Part shown: piece after piece, positions 1 through 5,998 of the stretch
Layout of the letters: every line of letters starts with the position of its first letter
How positions within the stretch are numbered: position 1 is the stretch's first letter
Source of the DNA: Pseudomonadota bacterium
GTDB lineage: Bacteria; Pseudomonadota; Alphaproteobacteria; Rhodospirillales; 2-02-FULL-58-16
Assembly: GCA_022572335.1 (NCBI GenBank)
Contig: JACZWD010000112.1
Coordinates: 1 to 8,713 of the forward strand
Length of the DNA stretch: 8,713 bases
Reading direction: 5' to 3'
The notes under the pieces: model-generated
What the model saw: the letters and a program-made list of their open reading frames with translations, nothing else
The model's database searches: none
Told to the model about the DNA's origin: nothing
Translations under genes and position numbers: made by a program

Positions 1-165
1 GGTCTTGCGAGGTTTCCGGCTAGGAGCGCGGCGCGCCGTGATGCTGGAGCATCACAAGCGGCGCGCGACGACGCCGGGGGCCGCGGGGGCGTCCCCCGCA
101 TACCGTAGCCGGGGGGACACCCCCCTTGTCCCCCCCGGGGGCCTCGCAAGACCGCCCTCCGGGTC
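1..165 (+). repeat. Fold-back (MITE/REP-like) dispersed repeat, copy 1, with internal insertion
   Basis: Bases 1-73 are identical to 8609-8681, and 135-165 match 8683-8713 with one mismatch. The ends are perfect 12-base inverted repeats, GGTCTTGCGAGG at 1-12 and CCTCGCAAGACC at 142-153. The pairing extends inward to 1-19 against 135-153 if three G-U pairs are allowed. Inside lies a second hairpin, 31-37 with 60-66, whose tip TGATGCT (39-45) pairs with AGCATCA (48-54). Compared with copy 2 this copy is 60 bases longer. It has no protein-coding content that I can support. The window starts exactly on the outer end of the element. This looks like a non-autonomous, palindromic intergenic repeat; the family is not recognised, and whether it is a MITE, a REP/BIME or an RNA gene cannot be told from two copies. 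Confidence 0.85.
74..134. repeat. Extra 61-base segment inside repeat copy 1, bounded by 9-bp direct repeats
   Basis: CCGGGGGCC occurs at 74-82 and again at 135-143, with 61 bases from one to the other. Copy 2 of the element has this 9-mer only once (8683-8691). The extra segment has its own inverted repeats: GCGGGGG at 83-89 with CCCCCGC at 93-99, and GGGGGGACA at 111-119 with TGTCCCCCC at 127-135. It may be a nested insertion with a target duplication or a replication-slippage product. The long G and C runs also make sequencing or assembly error possible. Confidence 0.5.
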
Positions 166-257
166 GCTTTTCCCGCCCCCTCGGGGCGTCGGGAACGCTT
201 GACGATGGCCCCGCATCGCCGGCGCGTCCCCTCCTGCCGAGGAAACGGGAAAAACGA

Positions 258-273
258 TCGTATAGTGCACGAA
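258..273 (+). promoter_or_regulatory. Promoter-like -10 motif of the Nudix-cca operon, shared with mtnA
   Basis: TCGTATAGTGCACGAA contains a -10-like TATAGT (261-266), 30 bases before the ATG at 296. The motif matches 14 of 16 bases with the one ahead of mtnA (8592-8607, minus), where the core TATGGT lies 31 bases before that start codon. No convincing -35 hexamer is seen 16-18 bases upstream. The motif is also partly dyadic (TCGT-n7-ACGA), so it could be an operator instead. The rest of 166-295 contains GC-rich hairpin sequence (CGCCCC 174-179 with GGGGCG 183-188) and no supported gene. Confidence 0.35.
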
Positions 274-295
274 TCTCTGAGACAGGACACTAAGC

Positions 296-385
296 ATGGA
301 GGAGAAGGCCGGTCACGATACCGTGTTCGGTATGCGCAGCGGCCGGGTGTTATTCGCCGACGGCAAGGCGGACGGAAATCCGTGA
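296..385 (+). CDS. Small 29-residue ORF, unknown, overlapping the Nudix gene
   Basis: ATG at 296 opens a 29-codon frame ending in TGA at 383-385. The stop overlaps the GTG start of the next gene as GTGA, the same type of junction used by the following three genes. A weak purine stretch (GACAGGAC) precedes the start by about eight bases, and a promoter-like TATAGT lies 30 bases upstream. The peptide begins MEEKAGHDTVFGMRSG and is hydrophilic, with no signal or membrane segment. It could be a leader peptide that couples translation to the Nudix gene. It might also be the remnant 3' end of a DUF1285-type gene, a family I associate with this neighbourhood, because GMRSGRVLF loosely resembles that family's end. 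In-frame stops at 261-263 and 273-281 rule out an upstream extension. Function is unknown, and it may not be a gene. Confidence 0.35.
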   Translation: MEEKAGHDTVFGMRSGRVLFADGKADGNP

Positions 386-1008
386 CTCCGATCACCAGCC
401 GCATCCTGACCCGGCAATGGATCAGCCGGCGGTTCGCGCAACAGGCGGTAGGCGCCGCGGGCGCGGTGCGCGGAGATCACGATCTCAATCCGGGCACGCT
501 TCCGCGTGCACCGTTGACGCCCGCCGCGGTGCTGGTGCCCTTGATCGACCGCGCCCGGGGGCTGACCGTGCTGTTGACCCGGCGCACCGAGGATCTGGCC
601 GACCACGCCGGGCAGATCAGCTTTCCCGGCGGCCACATAGAGCCCGGGGACGGCGTTGCGGAGGAGGCGGCGTTGAGGGAGACCGAGGAGGAAATCGGAC
701 TGCAGCGCCGGCATGTGGAAATCCTCGGCCGGCTGGACGATTATATCACGGGCACGGGCTTCAGGGTCACCCCGGTGGTGGCGGTGGTGGAGACTCCTTT
801 CGACCTGGCCCCGGACGCGGAAGAGGTGGCCGAGGTGTTCGAGGTGCCGCTGGCATTCGTTCTCGACCCCGCGAACCACCAGCGGCACAGCCGCCGGTAC
901 GACGGGAAGGAGCGCCATTTTTACGCCATGACCTACGGTGGGAAATTCATTTGGGGCGCCACCGCGGGCATGTTGGTCAACCTCTATGAGCGTCTGGTCC
1001 GCCGATGA
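382..1008 (+). CDS. Nudix hydrolase, CoA diphosphatase (NudL/UPF0035 type)
   Basis: A 208-residue protein predicted to hydrolyse coenzyme A and derivatives to phosphopantetheine and 3',5'-ADP in the cytoplasm. The NudL-type signature is visible: VLLTRRTEDLADHAGQISF at about 63-81, directly followed by the Nudix box from GG (83-84) through D90 to RETEEEIGL (99-107). The conserved D in place of the usual first Glu, with one residue shift, is also seen in E. coli NudL. R99, E100, E103 and E104 would bind the metal. GTG at 382 was chosen because it overlaps the preceding stop as GTGA and gives the usual family length of about 200 residues. The frame stays open back to 199 but that part looks non-coding. 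Its stop overlaps the next ATG (ATGA), which suggests translational coupling. The family is clear; the exact substrate is inferred. Confidence 0.9.
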   Translation: MTPITSRILTRQWISRRFAQQAVGAAGAVRGDHDLNPGTLPRAPLTPAAVLVPLIDRARGLTVLLTRRTEDLADHAGQISFPGGHIEPGDGVAEEAALRETEEEIGLQRRHVEILGRLDDYITGTGFRVTPVVAVVETPFDLAPDAEEVAEVFEVPLAFVLDPANHQRHSRRYDGKERHFYAMTYGGKFIWGATAGMLVNLYERLVRR

Positions 1009-1280
1009 GTAGAATCGTGCTCCAATACCTGTTGCTCCTGATGCTCCCCGCCGCCCTCTACTTCGGCTGGTTATGGCTGGCGCGGCGGACCGGCAAGGGC
1101 CCGGCGGGCGGGGCCACGCCGCTGCAGGACGGCCCGTGGTTCTGGCTCGTCGCCGCGGGATTGGCGCTGATGGTGGCGGGGCTGGTGTTAACGGCGCTGA
1201 TAGGCCAGGGCCATGTGGAGGGAACGTATGAGCCGCCCCGCTTCGAAGGCGGCCGGGTCGTCCCCGGCACGGTCAAATGA
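1005..1280 (+). CDS. Small two-helix membrane protein, DUF6111-like
   Basis: A 91-residue protein with two hydrophobic helices, roughly residues 4-26 and 45-67, separated by a short positively charged, Gly-rich loop. The C-terminal tail is soluble and contains GTYEPPRFEGGRVVPG. The ILLYxLLLLxLPxxLYxxWLWLARR-like N-terminus and the tail resemble DUF6111, a family I know from alphaproteobacteria next to the Nudix and cca genes. Function is unknown. With Arg and Lys in the loop, both termini probably face the periplasm if the positive-inside rule holds. It is sandwiched by ATGA overlaps with the genes on both sides (1005-1008 and 1277-1280), so it is co-translated with them. The family call is from recollection of the pattern, not from a search. 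Confidence 0.8.
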   Translation: MSRIVLQYLLLLMLPAALYFGWLWLARRTGKGPAGGATPLQDGPWFWLVAAGLALMVAGLVLTALIGQGHVEGTYEPPRFEGGRVVPGTVK

Positions 1281-2596
1281 TCGCGCCCGGCGGACGAGAC
1301 GCGAGCGGCAACAAGTCCGTCCCGGAGCCCACCGGCAAGGTCACGCCCCAGCCGTGGATCACGGCGCCGGAAACGGTTGCCGTGGTCGAGGCCCTGGCGG
1401 CGGCGGGGGCCGACGTCCGTTTCGTCGGCGGCTGCGTGCGCGACGCCGTGCTCCAGCGCCCGGTCGAGGACATCGACATCGCCACCCCGGAGCCGCCGGA
1501 AAGGGTCATCGCGCTGCTCGGGAAGGCCGGCATCAAGGCCGTGCCCACGGGCATCGAACACGGAACGGTGACCGCCGTGATCGGCGAGGCCCGCTTCGAG
1601 GTGACCACGCTCCGCGTCGACGTGGAGACCGACGGCCGCCGCGCCAAGGTCGCCTTCACCGACGACTGGACGGCGGACGCGGCGCGGCGCGACTTCACCA
1701 TCAACACCCTTTCGTGCACCCTGGCGGGCGACATCTACGACCCCATGGGCGGTCTCGACGACCTGGACCATCGCCGGGTGCGTTTCGTCGGCAACGCCGG
1801 GAAGCGCATCGAGGAGGATGTGTTGAGACTGCTCCGCTTCTTTCGCATGTACGCCGTCTACGGCCGGCCGCCGCCGGACATCGACGCCCTTGCCGCCTGC
1901 CGGGCGTTGGCGCCCCGGCTTTCCGGGTTGTCGGGCGAGCGCGTGCGCGGCGAGATGTTGCGCCTCGTGATGGCGCCCGACGCCGCGGACACCTTGGTGC
2001 TGATGCGGGGCGAAGGGGTGCTCGAACACGTCCTCCCCGAGGCCGGGGACGTGGGCAGGCTGCGCATGCTGAGCTGGCTGGAGACCAGCGCCATCAAGGT
2101 CGACTCGGTGGCTCCCGACGCCCTGCGGCGGCTGGCGGCCCTGCTCGACGTGGACGCCGCCGGGGCGCGCTCGGTGGCGGCGCGCCTCAGGCTGTCGAAC
2201 CCGCAGACGGAACGGCTGGTGAGGGTGGCGCCGCCGCCCCATGACGTGACCCCGGACGTGGACCAACGTTCCCTCCGGCGCGCCCTCAACCGGGCCGGCG
2301 CCGACGTGGTCAGGGACCGGGTGCTGCTCGCCTGGGCCGGGGAGTTGGCCGTCACCCCGCGCCGGCGGGGCGAGCGGACGAGGGCGTGGCTCGACACCCT
2401 CGCCGCGGCCGACGCCTGGACGCCGCTGGAATTCCCGCTGAAGGGCCGCGACGTGATCGCCCTCGGCGTGCCCGCGGGCCCCCGCGTCGGCGAACTGCTG
2501 GGCGCCGTGGAGACGTGGTGGGAAGACGGCGACTACCGGGCCGGCCGCAAGGCCTGCCTGGAAAAGCTGGGCGGCCTGGCCGGCGGCGCCCGGTGA
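1277..2596 (+). CDS. cca: CCA tRNA nucleotidyltransferase
   Basis: A 439-residue class II tRNA nucleotidyltransferase (poly(A) polymerase head domain) that adds or repairs the 3'-CCA of tRNAs using CTP and ATP. The GG motif with RD (residues 50-57, FVGGCVRD) is followed by the metal-binding EDIDIAT (64-70, D65 and D67). The ARRDFTINTL motif lies at 136-145 and RIEEDVLRLLRFFR at 177-190, the latter marking the start of the RNA-binding helical domain. No HD phosphohydrolase motif is obvious in the C-terminal half, as in alphaproteobacterial forms. The start at 1277 overlaps the stop of the DUF6111-like gene. Residues 1-25 are a poorly conserved, probably flexible leader, so a start further inside is possible. 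The stop lies 7 bases from the stop of convergent hemF, with no terminator between them. Confidence 0.95.
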   Translation: MIAPGGRDASGNKSVPEPTGKVTPQPWITAPETVAVVEALAAAGADVRFVGGCVRDAVLQRPVEDIDIATPEPPERVIALLGKAGIKAVPTGIEHGTVTAVIGEARFEVTTLRVDVETDGRRAKVAFTDDWTADAARRDFTINTLSCTLAGDIYDPMGGLDDLDHRRVRFVGNAGKRIEEDVLRLLRFFRMYAVYGRPPPDIDALAACRALAPRLSGLSGERVRGEMLRLVMAPDAADTLVLMRGEGVLEHVLPEAGDVGRLRMLSWLETSAIKVDSVAPDALRRLAALLDVDAAGARSVAARLRLSNPQTERLVRVAPPPHDVTPDVDQRSLRRALNRAGADVVRDRVLLAWAGELAVTPRRRGERTRAWLDTLAAADAWTPLEFPLKGRDVIALGVPAGPRVGELLGAVETWWEDGDYRAGRKACLEKLGGLAGGAR

Positions 2597-2603
2597 GCGC
2601 GAT

Positions 2604-3455
2604 TCAGGGCCACAGGACCACGGGCGGCAGCGACATGAGGATGGCGTCGGTGTGGCCGCCGGTCTGCAGCCCGAACAGGGTGCCCCGGTCGTAAAGCAGG
2701 TTGAACTCCACGTAACGGCCGCGTTTGATCAGCTGCCGGCGGCGTTGCTCGTCGGTCCACGGCTTGTCCATGTGGCGGCGGGCGAGTTGCGGATAGACCT
2801 CCACGAAGGCGCGGCCGACGTCGCGGGTGAAGGCGAAGTCCTTTTCCCAGTCCCCCGACGCGAGCTCGTCGTAGAAGATGCCGCCCACGCCGCGCGTTTC
2901 GTCCCGGTGGGGCAGGAAGAAGTATTCGTCGCACCACGCCTTGAACCGGGCGTAGTCGGCGCAGTCATGGGCGTCGCAGGCGCGCTTCAGCGCCCCGTGG
3001 AAGGCCCCGGTGTCGTCGGCGTCGGGGAAGACCGGGGTCAGGTCGGCGCCGCCGGCGAACCAGCCCCTGGTGGTGACGATCATGCGGGTGTTCATGTGCG
3101 CCGCCGGCACCAGGGGCGAGCACGGATGAAACACCACCGAGACGCCGGAGGCCCAGAACCGGGGGTCCTTTTCGGCGCCGGGGATTCTTTTGCGGAACTG
3201 GTCCGAGAATTCGCCGCTGACCGTGGACACGTTGACTCCCGCTTTTTCGAAGACGCGGCCGCGGAGGACCGACATGACCCCGCCGCCGCCGCCCTCGCGC
3301 CGCCACGCCGTGCGCTCGAAGCGGCCGGGCGGGCCGGCTTCGCCGGCGCCGGCAAACGCGTCCTCCACGTCCTCGAGCGCCGCGCACAGATCGTCGCGCA
3401 GGCTTTCGAACCAGGCGGCGGCGCGCTTTTTCTGGTCGTCTGTCGGCAGGGTCAT
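2604..3455 (-). CDS. hemF: Oxygen-dependent coproporphyrinogen III oxidase
   Basis: A 283-residue HemF, which decarboxylates two propionates of coproporphyrinogen III to give protoporphyrinogen IX with O2, a late haem step in the cytosol. Signatures are WRREGGGGGVMSVLRG (51-66), FEKAGVNVS (69-77), FHP..PLVPAAHMNTR (109-124), the family pattern KAWCDEYFFLPHRDETRG (172-189) followed by VGGIFYDEL, and GRYVEFNLLYDRGTLFGL (246-263). The protein ends at LPPVVLWP, about 25 residues earlier than the E. coli enzyme, but alphaproteobacterial HemF proteins commonly end near here. The start at 3455 was chosen because its ATG overlaps the trmL stop (ATGA) and the reading begins with a normal amphipathic N-terminus; the longer frame extending to 3857 only shadows trmL. 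Being divergent from petABC, it may supply haem for the cytochromes. Confidence 0.95.
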   Translation of the reverse strand: MTLPTDDQKKRAAAWFESLRDDLCAALEDVEDAFAGAGEAGPPGRFERTAWRREGGGGGVMSVLRGRVFEKAGVNVSTVSGEFSDQFRKRIPGAEKDPRFWASGVSVVFHPCSPLVPAAHMNTRMIVTTRGWFAGGADLTPVFPDADDTGAFHGALKRACDAHDCADYARFKAWCDEYFFLPHRDETRGVGGIFYDELASGDWEKDFAFTRDVGRAFVEVYPQLARRHMDKPWTDEQRRRQLIKRGRYVEFNLLYDRGTLFGLQTGGHTDAILMSLPPVVLWP

Positions 3456-3922
3456 GGGGCTATATATTCCGGAAATTTTCCCGTCTGGCGCAGGGCCTCG
3501 CCCAGGACCATGGCCGCGGCGACGGCCACGTTGAGGGAACGCATGCCCGCGGCCATGGGAACGTGCACGCCGGCGTCGGCGGCCGCGTGAACGGTGTCGG
3601 GTACGCCGGCGCTCTCGCGTCCCACCAGTAGCACGTCGTCGGCGTGGAAGCGGAACGCCACGTAGGGCGTCTCCGCGCCGGTGGTGAGAAGCACCAGCCG
3701 CCCCGAACCTTCGCCCCGCGCCGCCAGGAATGCCGGCCACGAGACGTGGCGCCGGAGGGCCACCCGGTCCAGGTAATCCATGCCGGCGCGGCGCAACCGC
3801 CGGTCCGAGAAGACGAAGCCGCAGGGTTCGATCAGGTCCACCGCAACGTCCAGGCACGCCGCCAGGCGCAACATGGCGCCGGCGTTCTGGGGAATGTCCG
3901 GCTCAAAAAGGGCGAGGCGCAT
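3452..3922 (-). CDS. trmL: tRNA (cytidine/uridine-2'-O-)-methyltransferase, TrmL
   Basis: A 156-residue SPOUT (alpha/beta-knot) methyltransferase predicted to 2'-O-methylate the wobble nucleotide 34 of tRNA-Leu, using SAM. The three SPOUT motifs are visible: LFEPDIPQNAGAMLRLAA (5-22), LLVGRESAGVP (98-108) and PMAAGMRSLNVAVAAAMVL (122-140). The TrmL-type segment LIEPCGF followed by RRLRRAGMDYLD (41-52) separates it from larger TrmH/RlmB enzymes, and 156 residues is the usual TrmL length. ATG at 3922 was preferred over an in-frame ATG at 3973, since homology begins with MRLALFEPDIP and the upstream residues look non-coding. No strong ribosome site precedes it. It is the first gene of a trmL-hemF operon. 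A weak promoter is listed 43 bases upstream. Confidence 0.92.
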   Translation of the reverse strand: MRLALFEPDIPQNAGAMLRLAACLDVAVDLIEPCGFVFSDRRLRRAGMDYLDRVALRRHVSWPAFLAARGEGSGRLVLLTTGAETPYVAFRFHADDVLLVGRESAGVPDTVHAAADAGVHVPMAAGMRSLNVAVAAAMVLGEALRQTGKFPEYIAP

Positions 3923-3964
3923 GGGGCCAACCGGCGACGGTGCGTTTCCACAACAAGCGGATTG

Positions 3965-3993
3965 AATATACACCGGAAATTACCCATGTTCCC
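3965..3993 (-). promoter_or_regulatory. Possible trmL-hemF promoter
   Basis: On the minus strand TATATT (3970 to 3965) matches the -10 consensus at five of six positions. A GGAACA, matching three of six of the -35 consensus, lies 16 bases further upstream (3987-3992). The predicted 5' leader to the trmL ATG at 3922 would be about 35 bases. This is an AT-rich island in very GC-rich DNA. The -35 is weak, so this is only a candidate. Confidence 0.3.
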
Positions 3994-3995
3994 CC

Positions 3996-4023
3996 TTTCC
4001 AAGGCGGCGTGTTTCATTATATT
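3996..4023 (+). promoter_or_regulatory. Possible petABC promoter
   Basis: TTTCCA (3996-4001, four of six against TTGACA) and TATATT (4018-4023, five of six against TATAAT) are 16 bases apart. They lie in the AT-rich stretch between trmL and petA. Transcription would start near 4030, giving a leader of about 130 bases before petA. The -10 is followed by GTGCGC, similar to the sequence after the -10-like cores at 261 and 8604. Confidence 0.35.
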
Positions 4024-4040
4024 GTGCGCCCGCATTGTAT

Positions 4041-4077
4041 CCACGGCAGGTTGTCCCGTGGGGGTGTTTGGCACCCC
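4041..4077 (+). promoter_or_regulatory. Two adjacent hairpins in the petABC leader
   Basis: CCACGG (4041-4046) pairs with CCGTGG (4056-4061), and GGGGTG (4061-4066) pairs with CACCCC (4072-4077). The two stems meet at base 4061, so they would stack or exclude each other by a base. A third imperfect stem follows at about 4114-4132 (GTGGGAG against CTCCAC). No T-run follows, so a simple intrinsic terminator is unlikely. It could stabilise the mRNA or act in attenuation, but in GC-rich DNA stems of six pairs are also expected by chance. Confidence 0.25.
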
Positions 4078-4158
4078 GTCCTCCAGTCCGGGTCGCTGTC
4101 TGAGGCGTTCGACGTGTGGGAGCGGCTCCACCGTGCGGGCAAAGATAGAGGCTTTTCC

Positions 4159-4713
4159 ATGACAGATGCCCCAACCGTCGCCGCCGGCGCGCCCCACGAG
4201 GGCGAAACCCGGCGCGACTTTCTGCTGATCGCAACGAGTGCGGTGGGCGCGGTGGGCACCGCGCTCGCCATCTGGCCCCTCATCCACCAGATGAATCCGG
4301 CGGCGGACGTGCTGGCGCTGTCGTCGACCGAGGTCGACCTTTCCCCCATCGAGGTCGGCCAGAGCATCACCGTGGTGTGGCGCGGCAAGCCGGTCTTCAT
4401 CCGCCGCCGCACGGCCAAGGAGATCGCTAGGGCCAAGGCGGACGACGCCTCCGATTTGCCCGACCCCCAACCCGACAGCGAGCGGGTGCAAAAGCCCGAA
4501 TGGCTGATCCTGGTCGGCGTGTGCACCCATCTGGGCTGCATTCCGCTGGGCCAGAGGGCGACCGAGCCCAGGGGTGATTTCGGCGGCTGGTTCTGTCCCT
4601 GTCACGGTTCCCACTACGACACGTCGGGGCGCATCCGCAAGGGGCCGGCGCCGGAGAACCTGGCGGTGCCCAAGTACGTGTTCGTCACCGACACCAAGAT
4701 CAAGATCGGGTAG
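4159..4713 (+). CDS. petA: Ubiquinol-cytochrome c reductase, Rieske iron-sulfur subunit
   Basis: A 184-residue Rieske protein of the cytochrome bc1 complex, which takes the first electron from quinol at the Qo site and passes it to cytochrome c1. RRDFL at 18-22 is a twin-arginine motif, followed by the single anchor helix at about 21-42, so it is probably exported folded by Tat and kept as an N-terminal anchor. The flexible hinge follows at about 43-57. The 2Fe-2S ligands are in CTHLGC (C122, H124) and CPCHGSHYD (C146, H149); C127 and C148 form the usual disulfide. The C-terminal loop GPAPENLAVP (162-171) is typical. ATG at 4159 has a purine-rich AGATAGAGG upstream, and the open frame further 5' is not coding. 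It is the first gene of petABC, with 10 bases to petB. Confidence 0.96.
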   Translation: MTDAPTVAAGAPHEGETRRDFLLIATSAVGAVGTALAIWPLIHQMNPAADVLALSSTEVDLSPIEVGQSITVVWRGKPVFIRRRTAKEIARAKADDASDLPDPQPDSERVQKPEWLILVGVCTHLGCIPLGQRATEPRGDFGGWFCPCHGSHYDTSGRIRKGPAPENLAVPKYVFVTDTKIKIG

Positions 4714-4723
4714 GGCGCCGGCC

Positions 4724-5998
4724 ATGACCTCACCGACCTGGAACAACCCCGTCGTCAAGTGGATCGAATACCGCCTGCCGGTCTTCTCGTTCACGCAGGA
4801 CCATCTGATCGACTACCCGACGCCGAAGAACCTGAACTACTGGTGGAACTTCGGCTCCCTGGCCGGAATCACGCTGACCATCATGATCGTCACCGGGATC
4901 GTCCTGGCCATGCACTACACGCCGCATGTGGACTACGCCTTCGAGAGCGTCGAGCGCATCATGCGCGACGTCAACTACGGCTGGCTGATACGCTACGTGC
5001 ACATGAACGGCGGGTCCATGTTCTTCGCCGTCGTCTACATCCACATCTTCCGCGGCCTCTATTACGGCTCTTACAAGGCCCCGCGCGAGATGCTGTGGAT
5101 CATCGGCATTATCATCCTGCTCACCATGATGGCGACGGCTTTCTTGGGCTATGTGCTGCCGTGGGGGCAGATGAGCTTCTGGGCCGCCACCGTGATCACC
5201 AACATGTTCTCCGCCTTTCCGTTGATCGGCGAGCCGATCGTGACTTGGTTGTGGGGCGGGTTCTCGGTGGACAATCCGACCCTCAACCGCTTCTTCTCGC
5301 TGCACTACCTGCTGCCCTTCGTGATCTTCGCCCTGGTGTTCTTGCACCTGTGGGCGCTGCATGTGCACCATTCCAACAACCCGCTGGGGATCGACACCAA
5401 GGGACCGCAGGACACCATTCCGTTCCATCCCTACTACACGATCAAGGACCTGTTCGGGCTCGGCGTGTTCATGCTGGTCTTCCTCGGCTTCGTGTTTTTC
5501 GCGCCCAACTTTTTCGTTGAGCCCGACAACTACATCAAGGCCAACCCCATGCAGACGCCGACCCACATCGTGCCCGAATGGTACCTGACGCCGTTCTACG
5601 CGATCCTCAGGGCGATCACGTTCGACATCTGGTTCATCCCGGCCAAGCTGATCGGGGTGATCGCCATGTTCGGCTCCGTCCTGATCCTCGTGCTCGTGCC
5701 CTGGCTGGACACCTCGAAGGTGCGCAGCGCCCGGTACCGGCCCATCTACAAGCAGGTGTACTGGTTCTTTTTGATCGACTGCATTGTCCTGGGCTGGGTC
5801 GGTTTCAACAGTCCCGATGCCATGTTCATGGGCGCGGTCTCGTTTCTCAGGATCGGGCAGGTGGCCACGGCGTACTATTTCCTTCATCTGCTCGTCGTGC
5901 TGCCCGTGCTCGGCAAGCTGGAGCGGCCACGGTCCCCGCCGGAAAGCATCAGCGCGGCGGTCACCAAGGACAGCGACACGGTCACGGAGGCGGCCTGA
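4724..5998 (+). CDS. petB: Cytochrome b subunit of the bc1 complex
   Basis: A 424-residue cytochrome b of full bc1 length (fused b6 and subunit-IV parts), with about eight membrane helices, carrying both b haems and the Qo and Qi quinone sites. The four haem-ligating histidines are H93 and H107 (VHMNGGSMFFAVVYIHIFR region) and H194 and H208 (HYLLPFVIFALVFLH), each pair 14 apart as expected. GYVLPWGQMSFW (142-153) and PEWY (284-287) are the Qo-site motifs. The last 25 residues are a hydrophilic tail. ATG at 4724 gives the normal N-terminus and lies 10 bases after the petA stop. The longer frame beginning at 4574 lies inside petA. The TGA stop shares one base with the petC start (TGATG at 5996-6000). 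Confidence 0.97.
   Translation: MTSPTWNNPVVKWIEYRLPVFSFTQDHLIDYPTPKNLNYWWNFGSLAGITLTIMIVTGIVLAMHYTPHVDYAFESVERIMRDVNYGWLIRYVHMNGGSMFFAVVYIHIFRGLYYGSYKAPREMLWIIGIIILLTMMATAFLGYVLPWGQMSFWAATVITNMFSAFPLIGEPIVTWLWGGFSVDNPTLNRFFSLHYLLPFVIFALVFLHLWALHVHHSNNPLGIDTKGPQDTIPFHPYYTIKDLFGLGVFMLVFLGFVFFAPNFFVEPDNYIKANPMQTPTHIVPEWYLTPFYAILRAITFDIWFIPAKLIGVIAMFGSVLILVLVPWLDTSKVRSARYRPIYKQVYWFFLIDCIVLGWVGFNSPDAMFMGAVSFLRIGQVATAYYFLHLLVVLPVLGKLERPRSPPESISAAVTKDSDTVTEAA

Noticed and set aside
1..295. tRNA, CRISPR array or other known RNA gene in the repeat region
   Set aside because: The nested stems have no tRNA T-loop or anticodon arm, and there is no spacer-repeat periodicity. No known RNA family is recognised.
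199..381. N-terminal extension of the Nudix protein to 269 residues
   Set aside because: The added 61 residues are Arg-rich and unlike the family. The GTG at 382 overlaps the preceding stop and gives the normal length.
1058..2266. Long antisense frame of 402 residues over cca and the DUF6111-like gene
   Set aside because: It is His, Arg and Gly-rich without motifs, as expected for a shadow frame in GC-rich DNA. The plus-strand genes have clear family signatures.
2604..3455. HemF truncated by about 25 residues at the C-terminus
   Set aside because: It is short against E. coli HemF, but as I know them alphaproteobacterial HemF proteins end close to the LPP..W segment. Neither alternative frame downstream continues the family sequence.
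4730..5887. Antisense frame of 385 residues across petB
   Set aside because: It is a low-complexity charged translation. Cytochrome b motifs on the plus strand fully explain the region.
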